DNA of 13,064 nucleotides from the NCBI GenBank assembly GCA_017421885.1, contig JAFOHJ010000155.1, forward strand, positions 1 to 13,064, read 5' to 3'. Origin of the DNA: Clostridia bacterium. GTDB taxonomy: Bacteria; Bacillota_A; Clostridia; Oscillospirales; Butyricicoccaceae. The number at the start of each line of letters is the position of its first letter. Position 1 is the first letter of the stretch. Below the pieces are notes generated by a model that saw nothing but the letters and a program-made list of their open reading frames with translations, was not told the DNA's origin and did no database searches. This document shows, piece by piece, positions 6,534 to 13,064 of this stretch. A program made the translations under genes and the position numbers.

Positions 6534-6553
6534 CACAATCATGGAGGAAACCT

Positions 6554-7708
6554 ATGTTTGAAATAATAAACTCCTCGACTCTTCAGGAGTTCGAGTCCTT
6601 TATCGAAAATCATCCCAAGGGTCATTTCCTGCAGTCCTCCCGCTGGGGCAAGGTCAAGTCCTCTTGGGACTGGCAGGCCATTGCCGTCCGCGGCGAAGAC
6701 GGCAAAATAAAGGGTGCTATGTCGGTGCTCATCCGCAAGATGCCCATGGTCCCCTATACCCTTATGTACAGCGGCCGCGGCCCTGTCTGCGACCCACACG
6801 ACAAGGAAACACTGCACGAGCTCACCGAGGGTCTCAAGGTCCTGGCGAAGAAGCACAGATCCTATGCCGTAAAGATGGACCCCGATATCCTCTCTTCCGA
6901 CGAAGAGTTCATCGCAAATATGCAGGAGCTGGGCTATAAGCGCCACTTCGGCAGCAAGAACTTCGAAGGCGTTCAGCCCGGCTATGTCTTCCGCCTCAAC
7001 GTAAAGGACAAGACCGAGGACGAGCTGCTTCAGGCCTTCCATTCCAAGACAAGATACAACCTTCGTCTGTCGGTCCGCAAGGGTGTTACCGTCAAGCTGG
7101 TGCAGCCCCATGAGCTGGATGCCGAGCTGACACATTTTTCAGCCATCATGGACGAGACCGGTACACGCGACGGCTTTATCGTAAGACCCAAGGAATACTT
7201 CGCATCCATCATGAAGGAGCTGGGCGAAAATGCCCGTCTCTACATGGCATACTGGGATGAGCGCCCCATCGCCGGCACCCTTGCCATCTGGTTCGGCAAC
7301 AAGGTATGGTATCTCTACGGCGCATCCTCCAATGCCTACCGCAATGTAATGCCCAACTATCAGCTCCAGTGGGAAATGATCCGCTGGTCCCTCGAAAAGA
7401 ACTGCGATATCTATGACTTCCGCGGTGTTTCGGGCGACACCTCTCCCGAAAACCCCCTCCACGGCCTCTATCTGTTCAAAAAGGGCTTCTCGGGCGACTT
7501 CACCGAGTTCTGCGGCGAGTTCGAAATGGTGTTCAAGCCTGCCGTTGACCTCATTCTCAACAAGGGGCTTTCGGCCGCACGCGACATCCGCCGCAAGATC
7601 GTCATCGGCAAAAAGCGCAAGGAGGCCGAAAAGCAGGCCAAGCCTGCCGAGAGAGCTCCCGTAACACTTCAGGAGAACGACAAACAGAAAGAAACTCCCG
7701 CTGAATAA
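6554..7708 (+). CDS. FemAB/FemX-family aminoacyltransferase (peptidoglycan cross-bridge)
   Basis: 384 residues. Family members use aminoacyl-tRNA to add amino acids to the lysine or diaminopimelate side chain of lipid II at the inner membrane face, building interpeptide bridges; some relatives modify other targets. The double GNAT-like fold is indicated by HFLQSSRWGKVKSSWDWQAIAV (24-45), YSGRGPVCD near 72-80, SKTRYNLRLSVRKGVTVKL (the 'R.N.r.a.k.Gv.v' motif), IAGTLAIWFGNKVWYLYGASS, PNYQLQWEMIRW and YDFRGVSGD...GLYLFKKGFSGDFTEFCGEFE near the C-terminus. There is no obvious long coiled-coil arm as in S. aureus FemA. The last ~35 residues are a Lys/Glu/Ala/Pro-rich tail with no family counterpart. 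ATG at 6554 has GGAGG six bases before it. It lies 36 bases upstream of an alanine racemase-family gene, pointing to cell-wall work. Which amino acid it transfers is unknown. Confidence 0.9.
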   Translation: MFEIINSSTLQEFESFIENHPKGHFLQSSRWGKVKSSWDWQAIAVRGEDGKIKGAMSVLIRKMPMVPYTLMYSGRGPVCDPHDKETLHELTEGLKVLAKKHRSYAVKMDPDILSSDEEFIANMQELGYKRHFGSKNFEGVQPGYVFRLNVKDKTEDELLQAFHSKTRYNLRLSVRKGVTVKLVQPHELDAELTHFSAIMDETGTRDGFIVRPKEYFASIMKELGENARLYMAYWDERPIAGTLAIWFGNKVWYLYGASSNAYRNVMPNYQLQWEMIRWSLEKNCDIYDFRGVSGDTSPENPLHGLYLFKKGFSGDFTEFCGEFEMVFKPAVDLILNKGLSAARDIRRKIVIGKKRKEAEKQAKPAERAPVTLQENDKQKETPAE

Positions 7709-7744
7709 GCACTGTATACTCAGATAAAATAAGGGTGATAAAGA

Positions 7745-8839
7745 TTGAAGTACCTTCTTATCGAGACCGAAAAAATAATCTCCAATATCGAATGCATCCG
7801 CGAAGCCGCGGGCGACAGCGAGTTCATCGCCGTTCTTAAGGCCAACGCCTATGGCCTCGGCATCCGTGAGCTTTACCCTATCCTGCGTCAGAACAATGTT
7901 CGCCGCCTGGCCGTTACTGAGCCCGACGACGCCATACTGCTGCGCCAGCTGGGTGCTCAGGACGAGGAGATAATCATTCTTCGTTCCACAGCCTGTGAAG
8001 AAGATATCGAAAAGATCCTCCAGTCCTGTGCCACAGCCTCCATTGGCTCTTACGATGCGGCCGTTGCCCTCAACGGTCTTGCCGAAAAACAGGGCATATC
8101 CTGTGATGTCCATATCAAAATCGATACGGGCATGGGCCGCTACGGCTTCGAGCCCTCGGAGTTCGACCGTATCATATCGGTCTTCCGTCATATGTCCAAC
8201 CTCAACGTCACCGGCATGTATACCCATTTTCCCGGCGCATATATCGATGCGGTAAAGACACGCAGCCAGCACGAAAAGTTTGTCGAGCTGACCGAAAAGG
8301 TCAGAAGCGCGGGCTTTGACCCCGGCATGCTTCACGACTGCAACAGCGCAGCCCTCTTCTCCTGCCCCATCGACAGGCTCGATGCCGTAAGGGTCGGCTC
8401 GGCCATCGGTGGAAGAATGACGGCAAAGGGCAATTTCGGCCTTAAAAAGACCGGTGTAATGTGCAGCGAGATCGCCGAGATCCGCTGGCTGCCCAAGGGT
8501 CACGGCATCGGCTATGGCTCGGTCTTCGTCACAAAGAAACCCATGAAGGTAGGCATCGTGTCCGTTGGCTCGACCGATGGCTTCGGCGTTGAAAAGGCCC
8601 GCGACACCTACCGTTTCCGCGACTGCATCCGCTATGCCATAAGCGACCTTCTGCGCCTCTTCCGCAGAAGAAATATCTATGTCACAGTCGAAGGCAAAAA
8701 GGCACGTGTTCTGGGCCACATCGGAACCACCCATACTGCGGTAGATCTTTCGAATATCGACTGCACGGTCGGTGCCGAGGTCCGCATGGATGTCTCGCCC
8801 ATGTTCGTTCCCGAACGTGTTGAGCGCAGATATCAATAA
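7745..8839 (+). CDS. divergent alanine racemase-family PLP enzyme
   Basis: 364 residues, fold-type III amino-acid racemase; bona fide members interconvert L- and D-alanine for peptidoglycan. TTG start at 7745-7747 with AGGGTGA six bases upstream. The N-terminal barrel is well conserved: AVLKANAYGLG puts the PLP lysine at K32; KIDTGMGRYGF (125-135) carries the conserved R132; THF at 160-162; CNSAAL (199-204); VRVGSA (215-220) carries the pyridine-contacting R216. The C-terminal domain keeps GYG with the second catalytic residue Y257. It departs from the family at GSTDG (275-279), where GYADG is usual, and at GHIGTTHT (324-331), where GRVSMDQ is usual. A ~30-residue basic helical segment (about 281-310) separates these. 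So substrate specificity may differ from alanine. It probably shares a transcript with the FemAB-family gene 36 bases upstream. Confidence 0.85.
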   Translation: MKYLLIETEKIISNIECIREAAGDSEFIAVLKANAYGLGIRELYPILRQNNVRRLAVTEPDDAILLRQLGAQDEEIIILRSTACEEDIEKILQSCATASIGSYDAAVALNGLAEKQGISCDVHIKIDTGMGRYGFEPSEFDRIISVFRHMSNLNVTGMYTHFPGAYIDAVKTRSQHEKFVELTEKVRSAGFDPGMLHDCNSAALFSCPIDRLDAVRVGSAIGGRMTAKGNFGLKKTGVMCSEIAEIRWLPKGHGIGYGSVFVTKKPMKVGIVSVGSTDGFGVEKARDTYRFRDCIRYAISDLLRLFRRRNIYVTVEGKKARVLGHIGTTHTAVDLSNIDCTVGAEVRMDVSPMFVPERVERRYQ

Positions 8840-8926
8840 TACCCCTCAGCTCTTGCCAATTTATCGCTTACATGATAAAATAAACATAGAAAGAAATGAA
8901 GTTTTACACTTTATTTTTATTCTGTT

Positions 8927-8956
8927 TTCAATTTTCTGTTAATATCCATATATAAT
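8927..8956 (+). promoter_or_regulatory. candidate promoter of darA-holB-ricT
   Basis: A perfect TATAAT at 8951-8956 lies in an AT-rich 138-base gap. The -35 position is poor (TTCAAT, 8927-8932, 18-base spacing). The predicted start near 8963 would leave only about 15 bases before the darA ATG, just enough for its AGGAGG. An imperfect TTTATC/GATAAA hairpin at 8860-8879 is too weak for a terminator. Confidence 0.45.
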
Positions 8957-8977
8957 ATGAAAAAGGAGGAACGAATT

Positions 8978-9301
8978 ATGAAAATGATCATGGCTATCCT
9001 TAATGCCGAAGATGCACCCGTTGTTATCCGCAACCTGATGAAGAACAAGTTCTCAATCACCAAGCTGGCCACACAGGGCGGCTTCCTTCGCACGGGCAAC
9101 GTTACGATCATGTCCGGTGTAGATGACGACCGCCTTGACGAAGCTATTGCCATCATCAAGGAGAACTCGCACAGCCGCAAGCAGATGATTGCTCCTACAG
9201 CCGAGCCCGGCCTCAGCTTCTACCCCACGATGCCAATCGAGGTAATCGTAGGCGGCGCGACGATTTTCGTTCTGCCCATCGAGCGTTTTGAAAAGGTTTG
9301 A
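8978..9301 (+). CDS. darA: cyclic-di-AMP receptor, PII-like (DarA/PstA, YaaQ)
   Basis: 107-residue cytosolic PII-like trimeric protein that binds the second messenger c-di-AMP in Firmicutes. The sequence follows B. subtilis DarA closely: MKMIMAILN start, TKLATQGGFLRTGNVT (28-43) with the ligand-contact residues T28, F36 and N41 at the same numbering, G47 in SGVDDD, and the family ending PIEVIVGGATIFVLPIERFEKV. I chose ATG at 8978-8980, with AGGAGG eight bases upstream; an in-frame ATG at 8957 would place the ribosome binding site inside the gene and overlaps the TATAAT box. Its 3' end overlaps holB by 14 bases, and ricT follows, which is the Firmicutes order yaaQ-(yaaR)-holB-yaaT. The yaaR gene found between them in B. 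subtilis is absent. Confidence 0.96.
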   Translation: MKMIMAILNAEDAPVVIRNLMKNKFSITKLATQGGFLRTGNVTIMSGVDDDRLDEAIAIIKENSHSRKQMIAPTAEPGLSFYPTMPIEVIVGGATIFVLPIERFEKV

Positions 9302-10214
9302 TCTTTTAGGCAACCGCCACATCAAAGAGGCGGCTCAGGCTCATGCCTTAGGCTCGGCCGTCATTTTCGACGGTGCAAACGGATCAGGAAAGAAAACTGC
9401 TGCGGCATACGCTGCCGCAGCTCTTTTATGCAGGGCTGACAACGGCCGCCCCTGCGGCACCTGTCCCTCATGTGTCCAGGCCGCAGCAGGCTCGCATCCC
9501 GACATCGTCCTCTTTAACGAAGGCGGCGAAAACATTAAAGTAAAGGATGTCCGCGAGCTCCGTATGCAGAGCTTTGTCGCGCCTTCCCAAAGCCCCTTTA
9601 AGGTTTTTATCATCAACCGTGCCGACCTGATGAATCAGGAGTCTCAGAATGCTCTGCTTAAGGTGCTCGAAGAGCCTCTCTCGTCGGTCTTTATCCTGCT
9701 GGCCGAAAATGCGGCTGCGTTGCTTCAGACGGTGCGCTCGCGCTGCAGGATCTACACTATGGAGCCTATTCCCTCGTCTGAGGTGTCGGCTTTTATTTCG
9801 GGCATGACCTTTGAGGGCAAGGCCCCGTCTTCTGCTGAGGTCGCGGTAGCCGCCGAAAACTGCGGTGGAAACATTGGACGCGCCCTCCTCTCTCTCGAAA
9901 AGGGCGTTCCCAAGCCGGCAAAGCTGGCATCACAGTTCACAGCCTCACTTGGAGGCTCTCCCCTCTCGATCATGGAGGTATGCCTTGCAGCCTCTGCATT
10001 AACGAGAAACGAATACGGCGATTTCTGCGGCGAGGTCACGGCGGCTCTTATCAAGTCCTCCCTCGCTAGGCCCGAAAAGGCCCGCGCTTATTCTGCAGTT
10101 TATGATTATATACAACAGCAGAGAGACAAGCTCACCGACAACAACGCATCGGTGTTTGCTCTTTCCAGCCAGCTTGCGGCTCTCTGCGGCACAACCCTAC
10201 AGGAGTTATTATGA
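9288..10214 (+). CDS. holB: DNA polymerase III delta-prime subunit
   Basis: 308 residues; structural (stator) subunit of the clamp loader that places the beta sliding clamp on DNA. The AAA+ domain opens FDLLGNRHIKEA and has VIFDGANGSGKK at the P-loop (29-36), where a lysine replaces the Ser/Thr expected after GK. A degenerate P-loop is usual for delta-prime, which does not hydrolyse ATP. A zinc module is present: C48, C56, C59 and C62. NALLKVLEEP (121-130) is the clamp-loader helix, and TVRSRCR (148-154) holds the conserved SRC motif with its arginine finger. The C-terminal collar domain is less conserved. The start is TTG at 9288-9290, inside the end of darA, with no strong ribosome binding site, implying translational coupling. 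The stop overlaps the ricT ATG in an ATGA junction. Confidence 0.94.
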   Translation: MKRFDLLGNRHIKEAAQAHALGSAVIFDGANGSGKKTAAAYAAAALLCRADNGRPCGTCPSCVQAAAGSHPDIVLFNEGGENIKVKDVRELRMQSFVAPSQSPFKVFIINRADLMNQESQNALLKVLEEPLSSVFILLAENAAALLQTVRSRCRIYTMEPIPSSEVSAFISGMTFEGKAPSSAEVAVAAENCGGNIGRALLSLEKGVPKPAKLASQFTASLGGSPLSIMEVCLAASALTRNEYGDFCGEVTAALIKSSLARPEKARAYSAVYDYIQQQRDKLTDNNASVFALSSQLAALCGTTLQELL

Positions 10215-11098
10215 CAGAAATAATCGGAGTCCGATTTAAAAAAGTCGGCAAGATATATTATTTTGATCCCGCCGGAGTCGAGACCATCTACGGAACACGT
10301 GTTATCGTAGAGACCTCCCGCGGCATCGAGTGCGGCGAGACGGTCATCCCCAACCGCACTGTGGACGACAGCACTATCGTCCAGCCCCTCAAGAAGGTCA
10401 TCCGAGTTGCAACCGAAGAAGACCTTGCCACAATCAAAGAAAACGAGCGTCTTGAAAAAGAAGCCTATGCTATCTGCGAGCAGAAGATCCGCAAGCATTC
10501 CCTTGCCATGAAGCTGGTGTCGGTCGAATATACCTTTGACCACAGCAAGATCCTCTTCTATTTCAGTGCCGACGGCCGAGTCGATTTCCGCGACCTTGTC
10601 AAAGATCTGGCCTCGGTTTTCCGCACGAGGATCGAGCTTCGCCAGATCGGCGTAAGAGATGCTGCAAAGATGGTAGGCGGCCTCGGCATCTGCGGATGCC
10701 CCCTGTGCTGCAGCACCTTCCTCGACGATTTCCAACCGGTCTCTATCAACATGGCCAAGGATCAGGGCCTGTCGCTCAACCCCACAAAGATCTCGGGTAC
10801 CTGCGGCCGCCTGATGTGCTGCCTCAAGTATGAGAACGATGTTTATCAGGAGCTCATCCGCAATTCGCCTACGGCTGATTCGTTAGTCGAGACCCCTAAG
10901 GGCAAGGGCACCGTTATGGATGTATCTCTGCTCAAGGGTTGCTGCAAGGTAAGGCTCAATGCCAACCCCGATTCGCCCGAAGTATTCAGCTGCGAAGAGT
11001 GCAAGGTGCTTCGCCGAGGCAAGTCGAAGGGCGGCGACCACAACAACGGCGAGCCTATCGACAAGAAGGCCCTTGAAAAGCTTCAGAAAGAGAAATAA
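10211..11098 (+). CDS. ricT: PSP1-domain Y-complex protein RicT (YaaT)
   Basis: 295 residues. In B. subtilis RicT (YaaT) forms the RicA-RicF-RicT (Y) complex, which binds Fe-S clusters, stimulates RNase Y mRNA processing and influences Spo0A phosphorylation. The PSP1 domain spans about 60-145 (KVIRVATEEDLATIKENE...VRDAAKMVGGLG). The cysteine-rich region follows: GICGCPLCCSTF gives C161, C163, C166 and C167, and GTCGRLMCCLKYE gives C198, C203 and C204, the expected cluster-binding arrangement. The C-terminal ~50 residues are charged and low in conservation. ATG at 10211 overlaps the holB stop (ATGA) and has AGGAG just upstream. It is the last gene of the darA-holB-ricT unit and is followed by a strong terminator. 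I see no ricA or ricF partner in the window. Confidence 0.95.
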   Translation: MTEIIGVRFKKVGKIYYFDPAGVETIYGTRVIVETSRGIECGETVIPNRTVDDSTIVQPLKKVIRVATEEDLATIKENERLEKEAYAICEQKIRKHSLAMKLVSVEYTFDHSKILFYFSADGRVDFRDLVKDLASVFRTRIELRQIGVRDAAKMVGGLGICGCPLCCSTFLDDFQPVSINMAKDQGLSLNPTKISGTCGRLMCCLKYENDVYQELIRNSPTADSLVETPKGKGTVMDVSLLKGCCKVRLNANPDSPEVFSCEECKVLRRGKSKGGDHNNGEPIDKKALEKLQKEK

Positions 11099-11108
11099 TC
11101 AGCATTTT

Positions 11109-11140
11109 AAGCCACGCAGTTTATGCGTGGCTTTTTCTTT
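11109..11140 (+). terminator. intrinsic terminator after ricT
   Basis: AAGCCACGCA (11109-11118), five-base loop, TGCGTGGCTT (11124-11133) form a perfect 10-bp stem followed by TTTTTCTTTT. It lies 11 bases after the ricT stop. Confidence 0.93.
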
Positions 11141-11154
11141 TGCCTAAAATGAAA

Positions 11155-11182
11155 CTCGCCGTTCCATCAAAGGAACGGCGAG
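11155..11182 (-). terminator. intrinsic terminator after the surface adhesin gene
   Basis: CTCGCCGTTCC (11155-11165), six-base loop, GGAACGGCGAG (11172-11182) form a perfect 11-bp GC-rich stem. On the minus strand it is followed by TTTCATTTTA and lies 17 bases after the adhesin stop codon. With the ricT terminator it separates two convergent genes. Confidence 0.85.
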
Positions 11183-11199
11183 CAGCCATTATCAATTTA

Positions 11200-13064
11200 T
11201 TATGCCTTTATCTTCTTTCTGAACACCAGAGCTGCACCTGCAATCATGGTCATAACCCATCCCGTGGCAGTGAGGGCATGGGTGCCGATGCCGCCGGTCT
11301 CGGGAAGGATATTACCCGGAGCATTTTCGATGATATATACCTCAGGTTCTCCAAGAAGAGCCGACTCGGCATATACCTTGAATGCCTCGGCCGGCAGATT
11401 GAATCCGTCGGGAGCCTTGGTCTCTACAAGGAAGTATACGCCTGTATCCAGCTCGGGAGATTCGACATAGCCATTTTCGTCTGTGGTAATAACATGACCT
11501 GTCGACTCTACCGCATAGTCCACGCCCTCGCAGGTGATAATTTTTGTGTTTTCACCGCTTTCGACTACAGGGCGATAAATCTCAAACTCAGCGCCTGCAA
11601 GGAGTGTATCGTGATTGAGCTCGTTTACCTTACAGATAGCGAACCTGCCCTTTACTTCGTCGGGAACAGGAGGAATGATGGGCGGCTCTTCGGGGGTGGT
11701 AGGCTTATTCTTGGGGTAGATAGAGGCGATATTTGTCACCTCGGTATATGTTGTGCCGTCATCGCTCTCTTTTGTGACACTCATGGGGATGGAGATATAG
11801 AAGGGAGCCACCGGCGCCTCTACCTTGTCGCTCTCGTTTTCGGTGACAAGATATATTCCCTCCTCAAGGGCAAGGTATGCATAACCCGTCGAGTCGGTTG
11901 TGATGGACTTTACCAGATTACTTTCGACAGCATACTTTTCGAGCTCGCTCTCTGTGGGAACAGCGCTTATATCCTGCTCGGCATCCACCTCATATACATT
12001 AAAGGTGATATCCGAGATGGGCAGGCCTGTGCCCTCGGCTGTCTTATAGATACGCAGACCCTTTTCTATATCCTGCTCGAAAACAAAGTCTTCTTCGGCA
12101 CGAACCTTTGTAGCGCCTTCGCTTACGCCGACAAGGCTCTGCGAAGTCTTGCGCTCTGCTTCATCGTCGTCATAATCTTCGCTGCCATATACAGGCTCGG
12201 GCTCATAGAAATATACGCCCCTGGCGACTGTCTGTGTGCCTTCGACAACAACCTTGATGGTATCGCCGGGTTTCGACTTGACCGTCATGTTAAGTGTATC
12301 GCGTCCGGCTACCACCTGATTGCTTCTGCCGGTGACTGTGCCATCGGGGGCTGTGCTTGTGATGAGCACCTTGAGGTTATCATCGGCATCGTTGCCGGTG
12401 AGGTGGATATACATGCCGATGTTGTATGTATCGCCGCTGCCCCCGAAGAGCTCGGCACGGGTGACCTTGACCTCGGAAATAACGACTTCGTCTTCCTGTG
12501 CCTCTACTCCATCGAGCTTGCAAAGGAAATAAGTAAGGTTATTTACACGGTAAGCTGTGCGTGCATCATAACTTCTTTTTCCTGTATCAGTAGGCCACCA
12601 TGTCCACATCTCATTTTTATAATCGTGCATGGGGTCACTGCCATAACCATACTTTCTGCCTGCAGTAAGATCATAAGTGGCACCGTATTCATTATTGCCT
12701 ACTACATCTTCTTCGCCTGCATTTGCGTATGCCCAAATAGCCATCTGAACCGCAGCAATAATATCAGCTCGATTCAGGCTGTCAACAAACTCAGAATCCA
12801 AACCTTCATTTTTCAGCCTGACCTTCATTTCTTCTATAGAAATAAAAGGATAGGAGTTCAGAAGAATGGCGCGGATTTGCTTGGCCGCATTGGGGCCGTA
12901 ATATCCGCTGTCTTCAAGGTTTACTCGCTTATAATGTGTGCCAAAAGCAAGCTCTGTGCTTACATCACAGCAATATGTAAGATCAAAATTGCTTTCGCCA
13001 TAAACATACTTTCCGCTGGGTGTCCATGTGGTTTTTCCATCCGATGTATCTACAAGAGGAAAAA
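11200..13064 (-). CDS. thioester-domain (TQXA) sortase-anchored adhesin with SpaA/Cna-B domains, 5' end cut by window edge
   Basis: The frame is open to the right edge; 620 complete codons plus stop are visible. The first residues contain DLTYCCDV (C31, C32), and AAVQMAIWAY places a glutamine at residue 106. Together with YGPNAAKQIRAILLNSYPF this is the thioester domain (TQXA, PF08341-like) of Gram-positive adhesins, in which a Cys-Gln thioester reacts covalently with host amines. A beta-rich stretch follows with ARGVYFYEPEP and SQSLVGV (the thioester domain's C-terminal part) and an acidic linker. Two SpaA/Cna-B-like domains come next, roughly visible residues 330-445 (GLRIYKTAEGTGLP...) and 470-585 (GRFAICKVNELNHDTLLAGAEFEIYRP...VETKAPDGF). 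LPETGG (586-591), a hydrophobic helix and the basic tail RKKIKA complete a sortase anchor. An ATG at 12826-12828 lies inside the thioester domain and is not the start. No sortase gene is in view. Confidence 0.9.
   Translation of the reverse strand, partial: FPLVDTSDGKTTWTPSGKYVYGESNFDLTYCCDVSTELAFGTHYKRVNLEDSGYYGPNAAKQIRAILLNSYPFISIEEMKVRLKNEGLDSEFVDSLNRADIIAAVQMAIWAYANAGEEDVVGNNEYGATYDLTAGRKYGYGSDPMHDYKNEMWTWWPTDTGKRSYDARTAYRVNNLTYFLCKLDGVEAQEDEVVISEVKVTRAELFGGSGDTYNIGMYIHLTGNDADDNLKVLITSTAPDGTVTGRSNQVVAGRDTLNMTVKSKPGDTIKVVVEGTQTVARGVYFYEPEPVYGSEDYDDDEAERKTSQSLVGVSEGATKVRAEEDFVFEQDIEKGLRIYKTAEGTGLPISDITFNVYEVDAEQDISAVPTESELEKYAVESNLVKSITTDSTGYAYLALEEGIYLVTENESDKVEAPVAPFYISIPMSVTKESDDGTTYTEVTNIASIYPKNKPTTPEEPPIIPPVPDEVKGRFAICKVNELNHDTLLAGAEFEIYRPVVESGENTKIITCEGVDYAVESTGHVITTDENGYVESPELDTGVYFLVETKAPDGFNLPAEAFKVYAESALLGEPEVYIIENAPGNILPETGGIGTHALTATGWVMTMIAGAALVFRKKIKA

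Noticed and set aside
6539..7135. A 198-codon minus-strand open frame over the 5' half of femX.
   Set aside because: Antisense shadow; the plus-strand product has FemAB motifs throughout.
7139..8836. A 565-codon open frame on the minus strand opposite femX and the racemase gene.
   Set aside because: It lies exactly antisense to two recognisable genes, has no ribosome binding site or family motif, and its composition follows from the C-rich third codon positions of the real genes.
8860..8879. TTTATC/GATAAA inverted repeat as terminator after the racemase gene.
   Set aside because: Only six A/T-rich pairs around an eight-base loop and no T-tract; too weak.

Overview
The window looks like chromosomal DNA from a low-to-moderate GC Gram-positive bacterium of class Clostridia, probably a gut Ruminococcus/Oscillospiraceae-type organism. 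The evidence is an LPXTG-anchored surface protein, a lipoprotein-based metal-complex importer, a FemAB-family cell-wall transferase, strong AGGAGG-type ribosome binding sites, and the Firmicutes gene order darA-holB-ricT. Genus-level placement is inference.

Left part (1-4276, minus strand): a metal or tetrapyrrole uptake operon. It reads lipoprotein binding protein, FecCD-type permease, ATPase, then a Met8/CysG-N-type precorrin-2 dehydrogenase/ferrochelatase, all overlapping or nearly touching. A good promoter with an 18-base inverted repeat over its predicted start site precedes it. After 83 bases with their own candidate promoter comes an Xaa-Pro aminopeptidase cut by the left edge. Next (4345-5745, minus) are ridA with a clear intrinsic terminator and proC; each has a recognisable promoter, which fixes the proC start well inside its open frame.

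Middle (5764-6553): a visibly AT-rich island between GC-richer housekeeping genes. It holds a 138-aa orphan protein resembling the WapI-type immunity proteins of contact-dependent toxin systems, a hairpin, and a 45-codon small frame whose ribosome binding site lies inside that hairpin.

Right part (6554-11098, plus strand): a cell-wall pair (FemAB-family transferase and a divergent alanine racemase), then darA (c-di-AMP receptor), holB (DNA polymerase III delta-prime) and ricT/yaaT (PSP1-domain Y-complex protein), the last three overlapping and ending at a strong terminator. Convergent to it (11155-13064, minus) is the 3' part of a large sortase-anchored adhesin with a thioester (TQXA) domain, two SpaA/Cna-B-like domains and LPETG, cut by the right edge.

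I found no RNA genes, CRISPR arrays, insertion sequences or prophage genes. I cannot demonstrate a wholly new system. The best leads are the orphan immunity-like island, the unusual alanine racemase beside a FemAB transferase, the operator-like repeat of the metal operon, and the thioester adhesin.
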